Below are positions 34,861-46,980 of a stretch of DNA of 64,000 nucleotides, piece after piece (position 1 is the stretch's first letter; each line of letters starts with the position of its first letter). Under the pieces are notes generated by a model. The model was not told the DNA's origin. It searched no databases and was given only the letters and a program-made list of their open reading frames with translations. Origin of the DNA: Caecitellus pseudoparvulus (Eukaryota > Bigyra: Bicosoecida); the NCBI GenBank assembly GCA_965644315.1, contig CBFFRQ010000013.1, positions 186,001-250,000 of the forward strand. The letters are read 5' to 3'. The translations under genes and the position numbers were made by a program.

Positions 34861-37800
34861 TCATTCCCCCACGTTCTGCTTCAGGCTGTTTATGGCAGAC
34901 CTGATCATGTTCGCGACCACTGGAGATCGCCTCACTGCATCGCCTGGCAGCATGAGCAGCATGCCCATGGCCCTGGCTAGGTCAGAGTCAACCTGTGCGA
35001 TGGTCGGCCGGTACACAACCGCATAAAAGAAGAACAATGCTACGCACACCGTCGCAGTGACTGCATCTAGGGTGCTCGTGAGCGAGGATGTTGCCTTGGA
35101 CAAGTACGAGACATACTGGTCTGAGCCCCGCTCGAGACCCTCCACGAGCTGCTGCAGGGAGCCATCGTGCAAGAAAGACCCAGGTCGCCCTGACAGCAAT
35201 GAGCTGACATTCATCAGTCGCACAGGTTCAGGAAGTTCCACCGTCTTGTTCACCGCGATGATTAGTGTCTCTGCCCATCCGACACAAGCATCCAGCCCCA
35301 TGCTGACTCCCCTCGACAGCAAGCCGTCAAAAGCTGTGAGGCATGCTGAGCGCTCCGATGAGCCATGGCAGCCATCGTTGAGGAACAGCGTGGACACTTC
35401 GTGGGACATGGCTCGCTGCTCATCAACGGCACTGGAAAACTTCGACACTACAGACCAAGTCGTTCCCGGAAGACTGTTGAAGGGGTCTCCGTAGAGGAGC
35501 TGCTGGTTCAGGTGTTGCGCCTGCTCCAAGCTGCTGTGGGCAGATGCCGCGTACGCATTCACTTCAACGACACCGGGCAGTTGCCACGGTTGACCAACCA
35601 GAGCATCAAGTGTGCTCTTGGCTGGGAAAGCCACGGAGTGCAGCGACCTGGAGAGGCTTTGAACCAAGCTTGTGCGAGCTTCCGCTTTCGCAACTTGCAC
35701 GTGCACGCTGCGAATATTGTCCATAAACACGCGCTGGAACGCATACACTCCCGCAAGGTACGTGAGTAAGACTAGAATTGGTGCTGAGAAGCGCACCATG
35801 AGCTTCAAGAATACCTGCAAGCTTTTCGTATGGTGACGCGCCTCCCCAGCGTGCCCACTCCACAGCGTGCTCTTGCCCACGCTGGAGGGCTGCTGCAGAA
35901 GCTCCGCGGCGGAGGGCAAGGCTTCTCCACCCTTAAAGAGCAGCTCCACTTCAACATCGTCCTCGCTTTCTTCGCCTGAATCATCTTCTCGACGCAGCTC
36001 CCGCTGTGCCCGCACCAGTCGACGTGTAGCTTGCAGGTGCACTTGAGTCACGAGCTTCCTTGGCAGGAATAAGAACGTCTTCAAAACACTGTCCTTTGCC
36101 TCCTCAATGCTTCGAATGGTGGGAGCGATCAAACTCACCATCAGAATGTCGAAGACGAGGGCACAGCACAGTACAGCTGCTGCGGGAGTTGCTTCTAGGA
36201 AGCTCATCCGCGCATCTGCCGCATTCAGCGCGACTGCGGTTGTGTTCAGCGCGTTTTCCACAGACTCAGCACTGTGAATGAGGGTGTACAGGCCCTCGAG
36301 AGCTCTCGCATTGGTGGCATTCGTCAGTGGCCGCCACTGTCCAAGGACCGCGGCAGGCCCTGCCTGAACCACTTGTTGTGCGGCTTGCACGATGGCCGCC
36401 GTGGCGCCAAGAGCAGACATCGTCCTGGAAGAGGGCAGCAAAGACACCGCGTCCTGGTCAGGCGTGATTGTGAGGAAGTTCATCTCCACCTTGTCCGCTG
36501 AGTGGTATATTGAACTGTGCTTTCGTGTGCTGAGGCTTTCAGCTTGCTGCGTGTACAGGAAGGCGGATACAGCTTCGAACTCGGCAGCGTGGCGCTTCAA
36601 CGAATCCACCCGCTGCGCAATGCCACGTGTACTGGAACTCAATCCACCGACTGCAATCAAGCTGAGCATGTGCGCGTCGTCCGTCATCGTCATCAGCAGG
36701 CGAAGCCGCTCACCGCTGCTCTGCAGCAGCCCCATCTCTTCCACAACGTTGGCGCCTTCGCCGGCAACGATCGCGGCGGCCACGATGAACGCGCCTGCAG
36801 CGGCCACGAAAATGTAAAAGAATGCCGATCTGAGAAATTTCAGGCGTGGGTCCATGTCTTGGTTTCTCCGGACGAGAAGCCTGCGCAGCGTCTCCACGGA
36901 TGATTTGCGCGAGGTGTGGCTGCTTCCTGCATCGGAATGGTCCGGTGCACCCGCGTCACCTTCCTCACGAGATAGGAGGGCTGCACTTGACAAGGACACA
37001 TTCGATGTTTCTGCGCGCGCAAGTGTGTGCACCTGGGGGTGCGCTTTCTTGTCCTCCCCCACGCCCCCGCGGTCACCTTGGTCACCAGAACTGATAGAGC
37101 CAGGCATGTCGGACTCCACCCCCAACAGCTCGCTCTCGCGTGCGTCTTCTTTCAGGGAAGGCAGCACCGCACCGCTCTTTCTGTCTTCACTTTGCTGGAT
37201 CTTGGAGTCCTGTGCTGCTACGGCACTGCCTGGAGCTGCAGCAGGAGAGATGACGAGGCTGAAGGGGGTGCTTGTGGGGGCTTCCACATCTTGGGTGAGC
37301 TGCTTCGGGGTCTTCGGCACATCCTGCAGGAGGCGGGTTGCTTGCTGCACAGTGGACAGCCGCTTCAATGCCTGTCGGCCACGTGCCGCGGGGCCAGGCT
37401 CCCATTCCAGCAGGTAGTGCACGTCTTCACTTGCACTGGAGGCGATCCTCGTGAGCTTCGCTGACAGCGCTTTCCCGCGCTTCTTGCTGGTGGGGGAGGA
37501 GGGTCCCAGATTCTTGTAGCTGACCACGTGCAAGAGTTTGACTTCTTCATACGCTTGCACGTGAAGCCCACAGTCCCAGTCGGGGGCGCCTGCTCGATAC
37601 TTCAGTTTCTGCGCGACCTCCCCAACGCCCCGCACCAAGTCAGGAAAGAGATTCCCTGCTGGGATTGGGAGCTTATCAAGTACACTCTGTGCGGGTTGTT
37701 GAGCCTCCCCAGCTCGCTGCAGGCCAAGAAGTTGCGCTGAGCGTTCACACACTCCGACAATGGAGATGCTCTGCTGCTCTTCCGAGAGGGCTTGACCCGC

Positions 37801-40154
37801 CTGATCGGGGCCGAGCGCATCCTCCTCAACTGCAAGGAGAATGAAGCCCTTAGTCGTTGCTGCCCGTTGCACTGCAACCCCGATGCCATGATAACTCCAC
37901 TTGAATGAGCTCAGAACAGGCACCATGATACCCTCAGAGGTTTGCAAGAACGAGTACTTCGTCTCCTCGACAGACATGTCCATCATATCCCCACTTGATG
38001 TAATGGTGGATCCAGCAAGTGTCTGACCCAAAAATGCATCCAAAAGCTTACCGTACGGCCCTGGAAGCATGTTCTCTACGCCCCTGCCAAGCAAGGACGC
38101 GGAGCTGCTCTTCAGCATGCGGCACATGGAGGTGCTCACGTGCACCACCTTGCCCAGGTCTTGGCCACCCTCGTGCCCTACCCGCAGGATCCCGGGCTGC
38201 CCCAGCTCCTCTGACACGCTGCGTGTGGGGGTGTTTTCCCAGAAGGTAAACTCTCCGTGGGCGTTCTGGGATACCTTAGAGGCACGCTCTTCCACGGCTG
38301 TCGCCTCGTCCAGCAATGTCTGAGCTCGAGCGGGGTGGTTCAGGACGTCCATCACAAAGGCAGCGTACTTGCGCAGAACGTCAACGTTCCGCCTATTGAT
38401 GTGCAGTAGAGCACTGAAGCTCGCCTCAGTTTTGGCAATGCTGTCGTTGAGTGTGCCACCCAGTGAGTACATGCGCCCTAGATCTGGTACGCGACTCTTC
38501 AGCTCGCCCCAGAACAGAACCAAGTTGCGACGCGCGTCCGCACCGGAGACCATGGCGTCCTTCATATGTTTGTCAAATGCCACACGGGTGAGGACGTTCA
38601 TCTGCCCCTGCTGTGCGGCGCTGTCATCTTCCTCCATTTGTTTCCTGCGTTGCCACATGAGGAACCAGATGTCCAACGGCGGGGACCGCATCTCTGCCTT
38701 ATTCAACAGCATGCTTTCCTTCTGGCGCGAGCGAGCTCCAGATAGACTGGTCAGGTATTGTGCGTAGAACAGGTACAGACAGGCCGAGTTGGCAGCCAGC
38801 TCGATGGACTGCACATACACGTCCTCCACCGAACGAATGACGCCATCCAACTCAACCGGCACGTCGCCAGGCTCGGAGTCAGCACTTGTGTCTCGTTCCT
38901 CAAGGCCGGTGCTCAACTCCCTGTTGAGAGAGGCGACATACTGACGCTGCCGGGAGATGTTGGCATGCAAGGTTCGAGCTCGAATCTCGGCGTGGTACGG
39001 GTTCTTGCACAAGACACCTTTTGCTGCAAGGCGGTCCAGCGTCATGTACACTCCCTGGCTGGCAGCAAGCAGTGCACCCGGGGCACCCAGCCAGAAAGTA
39101 TATGCAGCAGTGTGCGGGTCATCGAGGATACCGTGCAGCGTCGCGCAGAATGAAGCCCACAGGAAGAGGCCAGCCATGCTGGCCCGGTATGCGTTCATGC
39201 CAGGTTTGTGGAAAGGGAGGGTGTACATGACGCTAAAGAGCACAATGATTCCAGCCAAGAGCACGACGATCCGTAACACCCAAACGTTAAGTGTGTCCTG
39301 CAGAACGAAAGTGGCGGTGACGGCAAGCTGGGTAAGGATGATTGCGGAGTCGCTTCGCCCGTGGCTCTTGGAGACGAGGCTGGTGGAGCGCCAGTCCCTG
39401 TCGAAGAAAACCGCTGCCACAAGCAAGGAGAAGCACGCAAACATTGGTAACAGCACCAGCACAACCAAGAGCCACGCCAGGTGGCTTCCTTCGTAGCACC
39501 TCAGCGTGGTGCCTGCCCACGTCCCGTCCCGAGGGCAGGAGAAAATGGACATCATCAAGCCTGATAGAGGAATGAAGAGAGCCGTGGTGGTGAGTTTTGC
39601 AGTAAGACGAAGGAGTCGAAGTGGCCACAGGACGCTGAAGTGGTTCCTCGCGAAGGACACGGCGCACCACACAGATATGGCCAGCACCAGCCCAATCCAA
39701 GCCATGGCTGCGAAGAACGCTATGACGGTGTACTCCTTCGGCAGCACCATGCGGGCCAGTGCGCTGGCAGACAGAAACGACAACGCTTGCGTGATTTGGG
39801 TGATGCTGTCTGCTCCGCGCCACAACACCTGCGCGGCGTCTTCGGAAGCCGGGGGTGTGCCGTGGCGAGTGACCACCGAGCCTCGGCTTGGAAGACGCAC
39901 TCCACTAAGTGGGAAGCCTATAAACTGCAAGTTGCTCAGCGTGAGGATGATGATCGAAAACGCATTTGAAGAGCTGCTGTCCTGCGGGGTGGGCGAGGGT
40001 AGCCGGTAGGTGGCAGAAGTCACAGGCACTTCCGCAGTGCATCTCTGCGGCGAACCTTGTTCATGACGTAGAGGGTCCCAAACAAGCCATCGGAGAACTT
40101 CTTCAGCAGGAGTTCCAGGCCAGAAGCCTGGTTCCTGGTACCGTTGTGCCTCAT
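34861..40154 (-). CDS. Giant PAS-containing multi-pass membrane protein, tiny-macrocysts (Tmc) type, copy 1
   Basis: Exon 1 40154-40056 and exon 2 39981-34861 give 1739 residues. The first exon (ending TLYVMNK) was found by matching the paralogue next door, whose intron is at the same point; its donor GTTCGC is unusual. The N-terminal third has about ten hydrophobic segments. A cytosolic helical region follows, with repeated short helices like those of TmcB/TmcC (ending ILHINRRNVDVLRKYAAF, VMDVLNHPARAQTLLDEA). Near residue 643 is a divergent PAS fold (VHVSTSMCRML, LLGRGVENMLPGP). Then come two blocks, each with membrane helices flanking a large non-cytosolic loop, separated by acidic Ser-rich linkers. 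No kinase, cyclase or phosphodiesterase domain is present. Dictyostelium relatives affect sexual macrocyst formation; ligand and output are unknown. Confidence 0.82.
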
Positions 40155-40330
40155 GCCAGCCACCTGGCGTGTGATGGCGTTTCAAGCTGCCTGGACTCAG
40201 CGGCCAGCTTTGGCAGTCGCCCTGCTCGCACCAAAACCGCGCAGCCTGAATCAGGGGCGCAAACTACGAGAGCTAGTCCTGAACATGTCAGTCCAACTTG
40301 GTTTATGCGCAAGCAGTGTCTTTGCTCGAC
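40155..40330. promoter_or_regulatory. Putative bidirectional promoter of the Tmc gene pair
   Basis: Only 176 bp separate the start codons of two divergent paralogues, so both promoters and 5' leaders must fit here or overlap coding sequence. No TATA box is obvious. The role is inferred from layout alone. Confidence 0.45.
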
Positions 40331-43300
40331 ATGGCCGAGGGTCTACGGGGCAACGGAGGCCAAGCCGCAGGGGCCGGCTTCGCCTCGCGCAGCTTTCGGT
40401 CCCTGATAAAGCAGCGAGGGGATGCAGCCGAGGCTGAACTCTTTCACTCGGATTCTCAACTTGAACAAGACCAGCGCTCAAGCCTCCTCGACTGGATTGC
40501 TGAATCCGCCCAGCGAATCGCATTCTTTGCCGTGCGTTTCTGATGCCACGCGAATTTCCGCTCCGGCGCAGTGACCTTGGGCCCCCCCGTCTGCCCCTCT
40601 GCAGATGTATGCACTGCGAAAGGTACCATCAACTTCGTCTTCTCACGCTTGGGGTGTGCTACTTCTGTTCATTCCTTGCCTCCAGTTCATCTCCATTGCC
40701 TTGCGGCCGTACGCTGCCACTGGGTTCAGGCTGGTGCCTTGGCTGCAGGACGCTGGCGCAGTGATGCAAGCCATCACGCTGTGGCCCTCTTCAGCGCATA
40801 CAGATGGACGTTTGTCTTCTTACAACCTCTCTGTCGCAGCTTTTGGCTTGGGGTGTGGCCTCACTCTGCTGCGAGTGGCCCTCGGCACGGCCGTTGGGAT
40901 CATCTTCAGCCGATTGCAAGGCACTGTCTCCCAAGCTCCGGCCACCATTCTGTCATCCTACCGCTTCCTTTCTTGTCTGCTCAATGGTGTGGGCTTCATT
41001 CCAGTCACGTTGTGGCTGCTGGCTCCAACGGTCTGCCGTGCTCCGCACGGGGGCTGGCCGGTGACTGACGCCTGCTTCGAGCCTGCCCACACCTTCGCGC
41101 TCATCTTCGGCGTAGCCATGGCCATTGTGCACGTTGCAGTATCGTGCATCGAAACGCTGTGCCTGGTGGATCAGGTTCCGTTCTCAACATTTCGTGGCGC
41201 ACTGTTCGGGCGGACACAAGCCGTTTGGCTCATCTTGCAGGCCACCGTCGTCGCTGTCGCACTGCACGGCACGGTGTGGTCCCTCGTCGTGCAGCTCCTG
41301 GCCAGTGCAGCTTCCGCGGTGGCATTCGCACTCACTCTGCCATACTTCTCGGAGCGTGCCAACGTCATGGCTGTTGGGGCCAACATTGCCGCCTGCTGGC
41401 TGTGCCTGTGTGCACTCTTGGGCAGCACGCCGAGCGTTGCTGGCGGGGCTGCGATGGCGGGTGTTCTGCTGACTCCGCTCGTCTGGCTCAGCTCAGGGTA
41501 CCTGGCTCTGCACTGGCGAGTGCTGCGGGCCATCAGAACCAGCTTGAAAGAGCTGTCAAGTGCCTTTGCCGTGGATGTGAAGGTGCGAGCAGTGTTGGTG
41601 GACTTTGATCAGCACGCCCCGCAGCCAGCTGCCGCTCTGCGCATCGTGAACGAACTGCTCAAGGGCGCTGCCCGCCAGTTGTCTTCCTCACCCTCCGTGA
41701 ACATGGTTTACGCCCACTTTCTGCAGCACTATAAACGAAACAAGTACCTGGAGGCCTCCCAGCTGGATGCCATCGTGCGCAAGGCTCCCAGCGTGGACGC
41801 CATGTTCTTCGCCTTCGTCCGCAGAATGGAACTGCAAGACGAAGACTCTGCCGGCACAAACATGGGTGTTGTCTCCCGCATTCAGTACGACAAGCAACAC
41901 ATCAAAGCCATGAAGTCATCTGTGCACACGCGCCAGCAGCTGCTCGCCTTCTGGGGCGAGCTGGCAGACTCCAAGTCCCCTGACGTGCTGAAGGTGCACC
42001 AGCTGTCCGCGGCGCTGTCGAGCAGCATGTCGCAGACCAAGGACTACTTTGAAGCCCTATTAGGGCACAACTCACACCATGTTGGTGTGCTGCGCCAGTA
42101 CGCCTCCTTCATGTTGGAGGTGTCCAACGAGCCCGCCCGGGCGCTGGCCCTGTTGGAGGAGGCCGACAGCCTCGAGGATGTGGCTGCTCGCAGGCACGCG
42201 AGCAGCAGTGGCGCCTTCTCCTTCATGCAGAACGGAACATTTGATGTCGGAGATGAAGCAGTCGCAATCATCACGGCCAGCGCACAGGTTGGGCGACTGG
42301 GGGTTGTGACCAGCTGCAACGCCAATGCGCTGCGCATGTTTGGGTACAGCCGCAGAGAGCTCCTGGGCCGCACGCTGTCGACACTCATGCCAGAACCAAT
42401 AGCCAGCATTCATGGGCGCATGATGAACATGTACTTGACCTCTGGAGTGGAGCATGTCACATCTTCCACGCGCATGGTGTTCGGACTGCATCGGTCGAAC
42501 ACCATCTTCCCCATGTACCTGCACGTGAGGTCCATGGACACAGGGTTCGGAGCGCTCATGTTGCCCTTCGTCTGTTCGGATGGCTTCATCATGTTTGTTC
42601 GCAAGGGTTTCCTTGCTACAGCAATGTGTGAGCGCTCCTGCACGCTCCTGCAGGTCCCAATTGAGGATGTGCAGGCCGGCCAAGTTGCTGTGCGGACCTT
42701 CTTCCCCAGCATCTCCATGCTGATGCGGTCTGCCACGGCAGAGAAGTCCTACAAGAAGATGCCCACAGATCCGCACATTGCAGATGACTCCACAGTCGTA
42801 TCCGCTGGCACGAGGGCGGAGGATGGCAAGGGTGCGAGCTTTCACTCGATCGCCTTCGAGGTGCAGGACAGCTCTGTTCCGGTGCTGGCTCGAGTGACGC
42901 GCTACGCCTTCAAAGCGGCGTCGAACCAGCCAAATCTGTATGTCTTGCAGTGGAAGCATGCCGCATCAGCTGAACGGCAGTCTCTGGAGGATGTACGCGC
43001 GCAGCTTAGCTGTGCGCCAACGACAAGCTCTGCGCCTGGCGTCGCGCAGCTTGCAGACTCGGACTCTGTCGATGGAATCTTGGACGACGAGGTGCACGAG
43101 TCTGATGGCGAAGAGACGGCGCATAAGTCATCTTCAGATGGACAGCGCACGCCTTCCTTGCCAGGGAAAGCAATGTCAAAGGCTCACAGCACGACGTCGC
43201 GCGAGACTTCCAGCAGCGCGGTGGAGAGCCTTCGGCGGTTGGTCAACCACAGCCACTCAACGCTGGATCCCGGCCTGGCCATGCTTCGCAACGCTTTTGC

Positions 43301-45569
43301 TGGCATTTTTGCCGTCACGATCCTTGTCACCATTATCTCGGCAGCCACGATCATCTCGCGTCTGTCCGCCTTTGACTCCACCCAAGACCTGCTCGCGGAC
43401 TCCTTCAAACAGCAGCTCCTCGTACAGCGCCTGGCGTTCACGACACAAGCACTGTCTTGGGCGGAGAGAGGGCATCTTACGTACTTTCCCTTGGACTCAC
43501 GACACCACAATCTGTCGGCTGCTGTGCGCGGGCCAGCGGGGGGTCACCTTGCGTGGAGCTTGTCCACGGCTCAGCAATCAGAGCTGGCTGGGGCACTGCT
43601 CAGTGATCTGCAAAGTGATGCAGACAAGCTAGATGCCGAGGCAGAGCGACTTTTTGCCACTTTCAAGTCTGACAGTTTCCGAATGTGGCACGGCGCAAAT
43701 TCTGAACAAGTGGCTGCGTTGAAGCGCATGCAGTCGGCATCCAGCATTCCTGTAATTGTTCGACAAGGCGCCCTCATCTCAACTCGGCAAGGCAGCCTTG
43801 CTGAGTTGCTGAATGATTTGGTCGCGGCTGCTAGGGAAGTGTGGAGCGCCGGCATGTCGGGACAGGAGGTCCCTAGCACAGCTGCGGTGTTCATTGCAGA
43901 CAACAAGGAGGGCCCACCTGCCGAGGCGCTGTCCACAGCAGCCAAGTACACAGCAGACATCAACCAAAACACGTTTGATTCGCTTTACGTGGTCATGCAG
44001 CAAGTGTTTCTTGTGCTGGCTGCGCTCAGTGACGTCTTGCTGCTCGCGGGCGTCGTGCCCCTCATCCAGCGCGTGGAGGCTGGGAAGGACCGCGTCGTCA
44101 CCGCTTTCCTGCAGGTGCCTCAGGAGTACTTGCAGGACCTGCGCGCCCGGTGCAAACGAAGTTTAGAACGGATGCTGACCAGCGTTGCCTCTGAGGCTGA
44201 TGGGGAGGATTTTGAGAGCGATCGCGGGAGTGACTCTGAGTCAGATGCGAGCGAGAACCTCGTCCACGAGCAGCTGAAGGGCGAGGGCTCAATTGGTACC
44301 ACTGATATGAGCAAGTTCAAGCGTTCGCGGTTGATCGAGATGTCTGCAGACCACTCGAAGGCAGGACGAGTCGCGAAGAAGTCTCGCAGTGCATTTTTTG
44401 CACTCCTGCTTCGCTTCGGCGGACCCATGGTGCTGCTACTACTGTACCTCATGGTGCTTTTCCTGTGGACCCACGAGAGCTTGAGACCAGTGTCTACAGC
44501 CGTGCGAGACCTAAGTATGAGCTACAAACGCCTGCTCAGCACGTATACAGCGGGGGAACACATCATGCGCATTGCACCGCTGCCGCTGTGGAACGTTGCC
44601 TACCGGGACACCCTGAACAGCACGTTGCATGATGCTTGGTCAGAAATTGGCGAGGCAGAGAATCTGAACAGGGAGCTACTCTTCGGCAGCGACGTTGCCG
44701 AATCAAGCAGCTTGGAGGCGCAAGGGGCTCTGCAGTCACTGATGATGTCAGATGGCTGTGTGGACCCGGCGGACATCGTGTGTTCGAGCTTTGCAGACGG
44801 CTTTGTGGCCTACAATGGCTTGCGGAGCACGCTGGAAAGCCACTTGGCCAACTTGAAGCAGATTGCGACCTTGAAAGCCCGCGAAGCCTTTGACTTGACC
44901 GGAGGCAACTTCACGACAGGCATCGACGAGCTCGACCAAGCCGTCAGTAAGGCGCTCCTATCGACTCCTAGCTTCTTGGCAACTTTCTCTGGGAACACGT
45001 GTACGCAGAGTGTTGGAGAGCCTTTTGACGACACGCTGGCCCTGTACGCCGCCAGCACCGGAAATCGATCCTGGCTGTCCCTTCCCAGCCTCAACGTTAA
45101 TGTGACGGCATGCACTGCCTACTCCAAATCCTGGTTGCTACATCCGCCACTGCCGGAGGCAGCTGCTTTGCACTCCGCCTTCGTTCTGGACGGCCTGCAA
45201 CACGCCGCCTCTACCCGGCGATCGGGAACCAAGGAAATAGTGACCGCATACCAGTCTGGTCTCATCACAGTCATCACGGTCGCTGCTGCTGTGATTGCAT
45301 TCTTTTTCGTGGGCGTGTACGTGCCTGCCGTCCGGGCGATGGACCGCACGATGAAGCGGACTCGCTCCCTGCTTTTGCTGTTCCCTGAGCAGGCGCTCAT
45401 GCACATCCCAAGTCTAGCAAAGGCCCTGCGGAGCACAGCCGCAGATGCAACACAGGTGTTTGGGGCTTCCATGAGCTCTGCCCACCTCGGGGCGGGCAGT
45501 CGAGTGCGCAAGGCCAAGAGCCGCCGTTCCACGCGCATTGCACCTGCCTCAGCGACGGCAAGCGATTGA
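40331..45569 (+). CDS. Giant PAS-containing multi-pass membrane protein, tiny-macrocysts (Tmc) type, copy 2
   Basis: Exon 1 40331-40531 (67 residues) and exon 2 40605-45569, donor GTGCGT, total 1721 residues. The junction yields IAFFAMYALRK, the counterpart of TLYVMNK in copy 1, and both copies then continue into a Ser-rich stretch and LQFI. Domain order equals copy 1: about ten N-terminal membrane segments, helical repeats (VNMVYAHFLQHYKRN, GVLRQYASFMLEVSNEPARALALLEEA), a canonical PAS near residue 632 (GVVTSCNANALRMFGY, ELLGRTLSTLMP, IHGRMMNMYL), then two membrane-loop-membrane blocks. The PAS here is far closer to consensus than in copy 1, so the two may sense different cues. No output domain is visible. 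It converges on lipoyl synthase 32 nt away. Confidence 0.85.
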
Positions 45570-45601
45570 GGAGGCGTCCCCTGAGACGCAAGCAAGCTAG
45601 C

Positions 45602-46830
45602 TTACGCCGTCGACGCCCGCTGAGCCTTCCTCTGCTTGATGACGTTCTCAAGGAACAGCTCCCCTGCCTTGTACGAAGAGCGCACCAGCGGTCCTGACGC
45701 GACGTACAGGAAGCCCATGCTTTCAGCTTCCCTCTGCCACCTGGCAAAGGCTTCTGGAGTCACGTACTCAGCCACTGGCATGTGTCGGCGAGTGGGGCGC
45801 AGGTATTGCCCGAATGTAATTACATCCACTCCCGCTTCTCTGCAGTCTTGCATGGTTGCGATGATTTCCTCTTCCCGCTCGCCCACGCCAAGCATGAGGC
45901 TGGTCTTCGTAATCATTCCAGGCACTGCCCGCTTCGCTTCGCGCAGAACGTCCAGAGTTTGGTGGTAGGCAGCTCGGCGGTCTCGCACCCGGGGTGTGCA
46001 GCGCTCCACTGTCTCAAGGTTGTGCGCATACACGTCCAAGCCTGACTTGGCAACCTGTGCGATGAGGTCAGCGTTGCCGCTGAAATCGGGTGTCAGGACC
46101 TCCACAAGCAGCTCAGGCTTCAGGCGCTTGAGGTGACGGACAGTTTCGGCCAAGTGGGCGGCGCCCCCATCCTCCTGCGTGCCAGGGGGGGACGCGTGCG
46201 TAACACGAGAGCGGCGTTTTACCATGAAACGCCACGCACCAAGTCGTCGCGGTCCACGCTGGTGAGCACCACGTAGTCCAAGCCCCACCGTGCCACAGCC
46301 TCTGCCGTATTCAGTGGCTCGTTTGGGTCTAGCGGTGCTGGGTTGCGAGCGGTGCTCACCGCACAGAAGCTGCAGCCGCGCGTGCAGGTGTCCCCCATCA
46401 GCATGATGGTGGCGGTGGCGGTGCCTTCCTTTCCTCCCCAGCACTCGCCAATGTTGGGGCATTTTGCCTCCTCACACACCGTAGCAAGGTTCAGCTTCTT
46501 CACATCGCTGGAGAGGCGGTCCAAGTTGGCTCTGTTAGCGCTCTTGGGCGCCGTCACGCGCAGCCAGCTCGGCTTGGGAGGGTCTTTCTTGTCGCTGTAG
46601 TTGTGAGTGCGGATGCCCTCAGCGTTCATCTGAGCAAAGTCAAACAGGTCTGGACCACTGGCCATTTGGGCTTGCAGTGCCTTCAATCGATCTGACGCGC
46701 TGCTGCTGTCCACGCGCACCGCTGCCTGTTGGGCCGACGCCTTGCTCGTGGTTGCGAGTCCAGCAGCAGCGAATCGAGGTGGCGCACTGGCTGCCATGAG
46801 GCGGCGCGCTGCGCTGGCTGCCCAAGCCAT
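45602..46830 (-). CDS. LIAS: Lipoyl synthase, mitochondrial
   Basis: Radical-SAM enzyme inserting sulfur into octanoyl groups on lipoyl domains and the H protein. Exons 46830-46240 and 46174-45602 (donor GTGCGT, CAG acceptor, phase 0), 387 residues. The junction gives TSVDRDDL joined to [11 protein letters not shown], matching the family's DRDDLPDGGA motif with one Pro absent. The auxiliary-cluster cysteines [12 protein letters not shown], the radical-SAM CTRGCSFC and the C-terminal RSSY are all present. The first 35 residues are Ala/Arg/Ser-rich with no acidic residue, a typical mitochondrial presequence (a plastid cannot be excluded). All catalytic motifs are intact. Confidence 0.96.
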
Positions 46831-46980
46831 GGCGATACGATTGCAGGGAAAGCAAACTGCTAAACAGGGGGCAGAGCACGCGTGTGGATTCTCATGTATT
46901 GCATTTTGATTGCCATGTTGAACTGAGTCGCGCTGGTGGAACCTGCTGGTGAGGGTTGGCGGACCTCGCAGACTCCCAGG

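Noticed and set aside
39982-40185. Upstream extension of Tmc copy 1 to a Met at 40185
   Set aside because: The extension has no counterpart in copy 2. The splice to exon 40154-40056 in another frame restores the paralogous sequence.
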